Assembly: GCA_030068145.1 (NCBI GenBank)
Contig: JAPJBO010000425.1
Location: 1-64,000, forward strand
From: Diplonema papillatum
Taxonomy: Eukaryota > Euglenozoa > Diplonemea > Diplonemida > Diplonemidae
Direction of reading: 5' to 3'
DNA: 64,000 bases
A program made the translations under genes and the position numbers. This document shows, one piece after another, positions 56,713 through 64,000 of this stretch. Each line of letters begins with the position of its first letter. Position 1 is the stretch's first letter. Below the pieces are notes generated by a model, which was not told the origin of the DNA, searched no databases, and was given only the letters and a program-made list of their open reading frames with translations.

Positions 56713-56886
56713 ATGGGACGTGCGCTGCTTTTTCCTTTTTTCTTACTAACGAACGCCGTAGCGTGGGACGCGAAGGTCCAGCGGGTGGTGGACCACCAGG
56801 CAGAGAACCGTGCGGCCGCCGCGGAAGACGCGGAAAGGCATGAAGACACGTGGGACCGGATCTGGACGACCCCCGGAAGCGCGTGA
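56713..56886 (+). CDS. Small protein with signal-like N-terminus, or an exon
   Basis: A 57-codon frame downstream of subunit c copy 1: MGRALLFPFFLLTNAVA, a signal-like segment, then WDAKVQRVVDHQAENRAAAA and EDAERHEDTWDRIWTTPGSA before TGA. The second half is GC-rich and coding-like and follows a pyrimidine-rich run ending in GCCGTAG at about 56761, so it might instead be a final exon of something else. It is not found after the other subunit c copies. Confidence 0.4.
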   Translation: MGRALLFPFFLLTNAVAWDAKVQRVVDHQAENRAAAAEDAERHEDTWDRIWTTPGSA

Positions 56887-59121
56887 TCTCGCAGGCTGCT
56901 TGTGCGGCACCGACCTGCCGCTTGCTCCGACCACTGCACCCTCTGCCGACACTCGCTAGCTGTCGACCTCATCACGCGCGCTTCAGGGCTGAGCCCTGCC
57001 GAGGGCCAGTGTTGTCGCTGTGTTTCGGCTCCGGACGTAACTAGGTAGGGCGCCAGTAGGGTGGGGGTAAAAAGCTTGAGAACAAACAAGGAACGTAGGT
57101 TCTGCCGCCGCAGTCTTGTGTGCCGACTGTTGGCGTCGGTACGGCACGGTTGTTTGCCGTGTTTCCCTTGTTGCGGAAAACGACAGCCAAATGGAAGGCG
57201 CCAGCATTCGCTCAAACGAAGCACATGCCGCACGGCGAACGTTGTTAACAGAGTGAGAAAAAAGGAGGAGTTCGACGAAAAAGGAACGTTGGTTCTGCCG
57301 CCGCAGTCTTGTTTGCCGACTGCAAGAAGACAGTGTACTGCCTTGGTCTGAGAACCAAGTTTCGTCGCTCTTGGACGGCCCGCTCATCTTCTTTTCATAG
57401 TGTATTTCGATTAGCGGCGGGAGGAGGGGGGGGCATTTCTTCTTTTTCCTTTTCTTTTTCTTCTGAAATAAAGCCCCTGCTTTGTGGGAAGTACTTGAGG
57501 GCGGCGCTCGTTGCGAAAACGAATGGTTGCAACGGACACGCAATGCGCTGTGTTCCGTTGCGAACCACTGGTGCATCGGCGTTCATTGTTCGGTAAAGGC
57601 GCCGCGATATGCGGGGTTTACCGTTCCGCTCCCCTCTTGTAGGTGTGTACACCCAGCAGCCCAGCAGTGTGTGCGGCAGTGCAGGGAGGGCTTGACTCTC
57701 ATCGCCGCCGGGCTCCTGCACCAACGCACGGCAACAGTGGGCGCGCCCAGTACACGGTGGGGTCTAGCCTCAGGCTGGAGTCAAAGCTGGAGTTAAATTC
57801 CGCTCCTTCGAGGGGTCGCTCGGAGCCGTTGCTTCCACTCGTCCCGCGCATTTAACGTACATTTAATGCCGCGTTCGCCCAAACAGAATACGTGGTTACT
57901 GGTTACGGTCCTTAGCTGGCCTGCTAAAGCTGTGGGACAGAGCCGACGGCGCCGCCGCTGCTAGCAGGGGCGGCCTGTGCGGTGGATTTCGTTCTCTGAA
58001 GAAGAAAATTCGTGTCCTGCTCGGTGGATTTCGTTCTCTGCCGGCGCTTTGCACGAAATTAGCTGCCATTAAATTCTAGTATAAAAGCGGGTGTCACACC
58101 CGCTTTTCGGACGTGGATTTACACGCGTTTTGGTTGTAGCACACCCGTTTTTCAGGTGTGACTCGGGCACACCCTCTTTAACTCCAGCTTCTGAGGCTGG
58201 ACCTCACCGTGTAGGCAGGACAGCCGGGATGGGCCGGGAGGGAGTTCAGCTTTTTGTTTGTCATTATTTTCCTCCCCCAGCTTCGCTGTCGATGGGGGTA
58301 GAAGTGCGCAAAAGCTCAACGAGCTCAGGATTCGTTCGTTTCGTTTCCCTGATTTATCCGCTGATCATTCGCAACGCCGGAGTGATTAACCAGCTCGCGT
58401 CACCAATACACAGAAGGTCATGCTGGGACAAAAGCAGGACGTGAACATGCAGCGAGACCAAAGGATCGTTGAGCCATGTTCTCGCACCGAGGATTCGTAC
58501 GGAAAATTGTACCTCCCCCTCTATGCTCTCATGCGGAGTTTCACTGTGGAGTCCCGTTGCTCGCAACCAACGCGCCGAACATGATCTAGCATTGGCTCTT
58601 TTCTCGTGCGAAAAGGCCTGAAGAGGGTGATTTTCAGGGCGCTTCCAAGTGCGATTGGAACAGTCTCTTGCGCGGACTCCTGCCCGACAACACGTCGCGA
58701 GGGCTAAATTAAGATGACGAACGATCAGCGGTTCGCCTCGTACTTGGCAATACAGAACTTCGGAACTGCTATCTGGTGTGTGTGTCTACTGCAACCGTAG
58801 GATAGCAAGCGGGCTTTGCTCGGGGAGTAGGTTGGATGACACCAATAATGTACCTGAAGGGGATCTGACGTCTGCGCAGTGTTGAGGGTGCCGAGGTTCG
58901 TTCTAGAGGCGTGATCAAGGCTTTTTGTTTGGGTTAGAATGCAACGAATCTGTGACAATTTATCTGCAATGCCGCCTTCGCGTCATCTCTCAAAATAGAT
59001 GAAGCGAAATTGTGAAGTATCGTGCTTTCGCTTCTTAAATGTAACTTAATTTTCTCATACAGGCGTGGTGACCACCTCCTGTTTCAGATCTGCTGTTTGA
59101 CATCTCAACCAACAATAGTAG
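56887..59121. other. Spacer 1 of the subunit c array
   Basis: Contains a ~37 bp direct repeat (GGTTCTGCCGCCGCAGTCTT at about 57093 and 57285, spaced 192 bp), a segment at 58090-58205 that matches 33120-33200 reversed, and the first copy of GGTTAGAATGCAA..AATCTG (58932-58980). No gene is supported. The CCCGCTTTT..AAAGCGGGTGTCACACC region at 58080-58110 can form a short stem. Confidence 0.55.
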
Positions 59122-59161
59122 GATACCTGCGCAGCCCTCCTCAAAAAATCCCATCTTCAAT

Positions 59162-59461
59162 ATGATGAGAGTGTCCCGATCGGCGGTTGTTGCGAGGCGC
59201 GCGGCGCTTCAGACGAGGAACAGCAGCTCGCTGCAGGTGACGATCTCCGGGTTGAACTACGTGGGCACGGGTCTGTCGGCGATCGCCCTCGCAGGCGTCG
59301 GCGTCGGCATCGGAAACGTCTTCGGCAGCTTCTTGCTGGCGGCCGCGCGCCAGCCGAACATGGTCCGGGCCCTCTTCAACTACGCCATCCTCGGCTTCGC
59401 CTTGACCGAGGCCATCGGCCTCTTCGCCCTCATGATCGCCTTCCTCATGCTCTTCGCATAG
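59162..59461 (+). CDS. ATP9: ATP synthase F0 subunit c, mitochondrial, copy 2
   Basis: The protein is identical to copy 1; nucleotide changes are few and silent (for example GCC for GCT in the Ala-rich loop). The leader 59122-59161 differs by a few bases, including TCAATATG for TCAAAATG before the start. It lies 2.8 kb after copy 1 on the same strand, and similarity stops about 45 bp past the stop codon. Confidence 0.97.
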   Translation: MMRVSRSAVVARRAALQTRNSSSLQVTISGLNYVGTGLSAIALAGVGVGIGNVFGSFLLAAARQPNMVRALFNYAILGFALTEAIGLFALMIAFLMLFA

Positions 59462-61499
59462 ACGGGCGCCCTGTTCAGATTCTGCGCTTTCATCAACACA
59501 CTGCCGCGTGAATTTCTTCTCCCTTTTTATTTTTCCCGAACTGCCAGAGACCCAGGCTTTTCGTGTGTACGTAGGTCTCCAAATGAAGGGAGGTGTGCAA
59601 CAGCAATAGGCGTTTGGGCTCTCGTGTACAATGGAGCCTGCACAATGGGGTCGTACCCTTGCCTGCAGCAGCAGCGAATCTTTCGGTCGCAAAACAGCGC
59701 CGCCAATGCCCGCCCCTGTCTTTTGTCGTGCGGTCTTTTGCGGGTTTGCCTGTCAGGGATCATCCTGCATGGTTAAAAAATTATTTCTTCACCAAAAAAA
59801 TATATAAGGAAACCAATGGCACAACACCATCACCCAGGCCAATGTGCAATCCGAGGCACTCAGGGCCGAGTATTGTCGTGAAGATACGTGTGTTGAGCCC
59901 TTTCCTGAGTGACGACGCAAAAAGCTGTTAGCGGTCCAAATGTGGAAAATGGGCCGGAGACCAAGCTAATACCCTGGATGTTGTCCAAAAAAAAAAAAAA
60001 AACTTGGCAACCCCCGCGAAGTGGGGATGGGGGAAGTCGATCAACCGGCACGCACAAACAAAACAAAGCGCCTGTCTGTTTAAAGCCGTCCATCCATGCG
60101 CGTCCATCATTATGCTGCCCTCTAGGAATTTGCATGGATCACGAAAAAAAAAAAAAAACAAGTCCAAGCATGTGCACAATCAAGGGACCTGGGCTCAGAT
60201 GGTCGTTTTGTCTCGGTAAAAGGATGCAGCGCTTGTTGTGCGTAGCATCAACCCGTGCCGCTTTTTTTTTTCTCTCTCCTTGCGTCCTTCTTTCTTGGTT
60301 ATTTTATTTTTGGGATACGAGCGCCTGATTCTGCAGGAACATACGGGATAGCCGCCGAAAGGTAGTACATACCCATCTGTGGCCTTGAGGGTATACTTAT
60401 TTGTGGCGTATGTAGCTACTCCGTAGAGAAGTAAGAGTAAACCGATCAAGCTGCCCGCGTAAATTCACTCGCCTACCTGGAAGCAAGGCCGCGGGACACT
60501 CCCGCGAGCTGGCGCATTCGTTGGCTGAAGAAGTGGGAGGACTTTCGCCAACGCTTGCACCCCATGGCATGCGGGAGGGATGGCTGGCTGTATTGAGTGA
60601 CAGGCGAGCACTGCCTCTGTCCCACAAGCCTCCAGTGAAGACGGCCCTTTTTTTTTTGATGAACGATCTTCTTGTTGCAGTCGCATTCCTTTTTGCCTTC
60701 TTTTCGCGCGGGCACACAATGGCGATCGCTGCTTCTCTCTTCATCCGAACGATACCTATTTGTTAAGACGGCAGCCGCGCTTCCACGGGACTCCGAGAAA
60801 AAGAAGGCAGGTTTCATTTTGCGTTTTCTAGTTGCCTTCGCAGGACTTTCGTCAGCTAAGAAGCAAACGATAAAGGCGCAAAAGTAGGAAGAACATCGCT
60901 GGCTGATCTGAGAACTGTAACACGCTGCCTGGTACTTGCAAAGTGAGTGGGGGGGTCGAATAATTTCACTACCAGACTCACACTGCAGTCCTGTCACTCA
61001 GGTTCCACGCTGATGATGGTCCGCCTTATGTGTCCGTGGCTTAAAGGACCGAAACACGGCGCAGACGGGACCGGTGCGGTGTTGAGCACATACCCATTCC
61101 AACAATCGTAAGTTTTGCCCCTCATTTCACTGCGGTCCAGACGACCGCACCAAAGGCCTGTATATGGGAACCGCAACCGGTCTTCGGGAAAGACGCGATG
61201 GTAAAATACGACAAAGGCAATGCTTTAGTTTGGGAAACCGGCAGCCACTTGACCCGTAGGCCGTGGCTCTGCAGTACTGACAACACGTGAAGCTTGGCTC
61301 CCGTGTAGCAGGCTTTCCCTGGTACCTGGGGTTCTTTCGCTGGAAAGAAATATTTTGTTTGCATTGTACACGATGAGGTTACGGTCCGCCTCTTGCTTTG
61401 TTGGGCTTCTGGCTCCTGCGTTCTCGAGTAGCGCAAATGGAAAAGAGAAGTCAACTATATTCTGGTACCTCAATTTGACGTTTAACCACAAAATTGTAG
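59462..61499. other. Spacer 2 of the subunit c array
   Basis: Holds part of repeat family D (60019-60085), a lone MITE end (60949-60964), the 137 bp block shared with 55432-55568 (60967-61103), and a partial R1 repeat (61217-61333). A second ATCCTGCATGGTTAAAAAA block is at 59763. No gene is supported. Confidence 0.55.
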
Positions 61500-61539
61500 G
61501 ATACCCGCCCAGCCCTACTAAAAAAACCCCATCTTCAAA

Positions 61540-61839
61540 ATGATGAGAGTGTCCCGATCGGCGGTTGTTGCGAGGCGCGCGGCGCTTCAGACGAGGAACA
61601 GCAGCTCGCTGCAGGTGACGATCTCCGGGTTGAACTACGTGGGCACGGGTCTGTCGGCGATCGCCCTCGCAGGCGTCGGCGTCGGCATCGGAAACGTCTT
61701 CGGCAGCTTCTTGCTGGCGGCCGCGCGCCAGCCGAACATGGTCCGGGCCCTCTTCAACTACGCCATCCTCGGCTTCGCCCTGACCGAGGCCATCGGCCTC
61801 TTCGCCCTCATGATCGCCTTCCTCATGCTCTTCGCATAG
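61540..61839 (+). CDS. ATP9: ATP synthase F0 subunit c, mitochondrial, copy 3
   Basis: The protein is identical to the other copies; its silent changes include GCC CTG for GCC TTG before Thr82-Glu83, shared with copy 4. The leader is 61500-61539. It follows copy 2 by 2.4 kb. The upstream sequence before the AG (AACCACAAAATTGTAG) differs from copies 1 and 2. Confidence 0.97.
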   Translation: MMRVSRSAVVARRAALQTRNSSSLQVTISGLNYVGTGLSAIALAGVGVGIGNVFGSFLLAAARQPNMVRALFNYAILGFALTEAIGLFALMIAFLMLFA

Positions 61840-63275
61840 ACGGGCGCCCTGTTCAGATTCTGCAGTGCATCGACACACAGCTGCTATGACTCGCAGAGCA
61901 GCGGAATGGCATGCTCCGATTGGTACCGGCCACAAGACGGGGGGCGTGGTTTCCAAGGACGCTTCAATTTCTTAGTACCAACAATCCGCTTTTCATTGCA
62001 TTGTGCAGGGGTGAAAGACGGTAGACATGCGTGTGTGGTGGCTGACCAGAGTTCCAAACCTGAAGATGACGCAGGGTAATACAGAAAATGATCAACCGGC
62101 ACGCACGAACGAAACGAAGCGCCTGTCTGTTTTGTCAAAATGAATTCATTGGCCTCAGCGTGTCTGAAGCGGATTCACCGTGCATGAGTTGGCCAACGAG
62201 CAGTTCTGTCGCTCGGTATCTGCGAGAAGAGCGTAGGGGAAGGAGATCCACCTTTCTCCCTTGAAGGGGTCCACGAAACGGGTCGATTCCGCCAATCAAG
62301 CAGAAAATGGGAGGGGGCTGTCTTTCTTCTTGCTGTATTTGGTGTGCTCACTTCGCGACTAAAGCACGCGTTTCCTCGCATTTGTCGGCCCTTTTCGAAA
62401 ACGCGCCGGCGGTATCGAGATGCTTTTATTTCTTGCAGACTGCGCGGGAAACAGTGTTCGTCGCGCAGAATCTCGCGCGGGTTGCATTCGGGCCTTCTTT
62501 TTTTATTTCTTCCCGCCTTCTTTGCTTCTTTTCCTGTTTTCATTTGATTTTCGGGGGGGATTTTTCTTTTTTCCTTTTTGTGCAGCGAGGTTCCGCATCT
62601 CACGCCTGTATGCGCTTCTTACCATTTTTCTTGATCGTTTATGATTGGTAATGGGCGGTATGCACGAAGGGTTTGCGCCACGTACCTAGCACCTAACACA
62701 CCTTGGACACCGAAGATCAAATAGCTAAAGAGCTACCAACGTCGCTATGCTGAACTCTTTAAACCCCTGCCCGATCGAATGATGTCGAGCCTTGTAGTTT
62801 TGGGTTAGAATGCAAATAATCTGAGTGGCGATACTCTGCATCGCCGGCGTCGCGGTTGTTGTTGTTCTTCGCACGTGATGTGTCGTGCTTCGCCTCTTCA
62901 GCTCGTCTTGATCGCCGTGCTCAGGCGCGCGCTTGGTGCTTCGTTTTGCCTTGCAGAACATAATCGAGTTTCGTAGAGCGTAATCGAGCGGAAAATTGAG
63001 CAATTACCGAGTGTAATCGCCGCGTAATCTTTTGGGTTAGAATGCAAAGAATCTGTGGTCGATAATCTGCATCTACCGCGTAATTGAGCTCCGGTCGCTT
63101 TCATAGGGGGGGGAGGTGAGTTGGCTCATACATGCGTTTGGCTGCAGACGCCAGATGCTGTCTCGCAAATGATGAAGGTGTCTAGATTATTGCTATCAGC
63201 CCGCGCGGACTCTCTGTGGGGCACCTCGTCGACCTTGGTTTTAGACTTATTGTTTGATTTCAGCCAAAACCGTAG
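61840..63275. other. Spacer 3 of the subunit c array
   Basis: Contains a full family D repeat (61976-62136) and two further copies of GGTTAGAATGCAA..ATCTG..CTGCATC (62805-62858, 63033-63084), like 58932-58980. These three motif copies lie only upstream of subunit c copies 2 and 4. No gene is supported; the pyrimidine-rich 62490-62580 stretch gives false hydrophobic frames. Confidence 0.55.
61976..62136 (+). repeat. Dispersed repeat family D, copy 4
   Basis: Diverged copy with GTGCAGGGGTGAAAGACGGT, GATCAACCGGCACGCACGAA and CGAAGCGCCTGTCTGTTTT. Confidence 0.85.
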
Positions 63276-63315
63276 GATACCCGCCCAGCCCTTCTCAAAA
63301 AAAACCATCTTCAAA

Positions 63316-63615
63316 ATGATGAGAGTGTCCCGATCGGCGGTTGTTGCGAGGCGCGCGGCGCTTCAGACGAGGAACAGCAGCTCGCTGCAGGTGACGATCT
63401 CCGGGTTGAACTACGTGGGCACGGGTCTGTCGGCGATCGCCCTCGCAGGCGTCGGCGTCGGCATCGGAAACGTCTTCGGCAGCTTCTTGCTGGCGGCTGC
63501 GCGCCAGCCGAACATGGTCCGGGCCCTCTTCAACTACGCCATCCTCGGCTTCGCCCTGACGGAGGCCATCGGCCTCTTCGCCCTCATGATCGCCTTCCTC
63601 ATGCTCTTCGCATAG
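63316..63615 (+). CDS. ATP9: ATP synthase F0 subunit c, mitochondrial, copy 4
   Basis: The protein is again identical; silent differences include GCT in the Ala-rich loop (as in copy 1) and ACG for Thr82. The leader is 63276-63315. It follows copy 3 by 1.8 kb. A continuous frame upstream to 63121 is not conserved and is ignored. Confidence 0.97.
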   Translation: MMRVSRSAVVARRAALQTRNSSSLQVTISGLNYVGTGLSAIALAGVGVGIGNVFGSFLLAAARQPNMVRALFNYAILGFALTEAIGLFALMIAFLMLFA

Positions 63616-64000
63616 ACGGGCTCCCTGTTCAGGTTCTGCAGTTCATCACACAACCGCACGAGCTCGCATAAACAGATGGAAATGACCCGCTCGAGGAGCA
63701 GAATCATTCCATACTGAAGGGAACGTTTTCCGGACCAACGGCTGCACATGAAAAGAAAGGTTAAGCAATCCCACTACAAGTGTCCACGCGGCGAGGAAGG
63801 ATCTGTTCACCCTTGCGTTTCCTTGTCTCTTGCGCTGGCCTTGTTCACTTTGGTGCTGATTGTTCGTTGTTGTTCTGTTCCATCAGCGCAAGTCGCCGCC
63901 GGAAATGTTATTTAGTTCCCGCAGAGACGTCCCGGCACCGCAGGGCGACATGCATTGCATGATCACTCGCTGTACGGTAGTACACAGCCACACACGGCCT
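63616..64000. other. Downstream flank with MITE copy 3
   Basis: About 45 bp after the stop resembles the other subunit c copies. Bases 63719-63911 are a diverged copy of the GGAACATTTCCGG MITE (left end GGGAACGTTTTCCGG, right end CCGGAAATGTTA). No gene is supported before the window ends. Confidence 0.6.

Noticed and set aside
56331..57233. Long - strand frames opposite the subunit c genes, recurring at each copy
   Set aside because: They are shadows of the GC-rich subunit c coding sequence, repeated because the gene is repeated.

Overview
The window is eukaryotic nuclear DNA. Genes are split by GT-AG introns, exons are GC-rich, and introns and spacers are AT-richer and full of repeats. Every recognisable host gene lies on the + strand: katanin p80, a RUS-family protein, a secreted CBM6-like protein, a repeat protein, two coiled-coil genes, a serine carboxypeptidase and four ATP synthase subunit c genes. 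The ORFs that read in the other direction belong to transposons. One-way gene order, near-identical tandem gene copies and a nuclear subunit c gene with a mitochondrial presequence suggest an alveolate, perhaps of the dinoflagellate/syndinian lineage. That placement is inference; no rRNA, tRNA or spliced-leader gene was seen to settle it.

Layout. 1-4440: katanin p80 regulatory subunit (5' end outside the window), whose last coding segment and 3' flank are repeated in tandem. 5005-7560: three ~480 bp promoter-plus-N-terminus units, the last of which continues into a full RUS (DUF647) gene. 8274-16075: mobile DNA, with a foldback-like element, three related minisatellite blocks, a LINE 3' part on the - strand and a long hairpin. 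16390-19658: dispersed repeats, a MITE with a second element nested in it, and a dead LINE endonuclease fragment. 19659-21488: CBM6-like secreted protein. 24424-27543: 1039-residue protein with six ~53-residue repeats. 28894-30006: a 97 bp triplication and a small hAT-type element with an 8 bp target duplication. 30461-39462: an eight-exon coiled-coil gene with one exon partly triplicated and a complete hAT transposon in an intron. 42081-44755: a three-exon coiled-coil gene. 48066-51471: serine carboxypeptidase (S10) whose second intron is largely three satellite arrays. 53019-55228: a third foldback-like element carrying a broken EF-hand fragment. 56312-63615: four ATP synthase subunit c genes.

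Two themes join these parts. First, local tandem duplication recurs, and in several genes it copies only one end or one exon (3' end of katanin, 5' end of RUS, exon 2 of the coiled-coil gene, 3' end of the repeat protein). Second, several elements have inverted ends made of arrays of short self-complementary words, and small dispersed repeats populate both introns and spacers. The host genes have unrelated functions (microtubule severing, membrane protein, secretion, proteolysis, mitochondrial ATP synthesis) and do not form a pathway.
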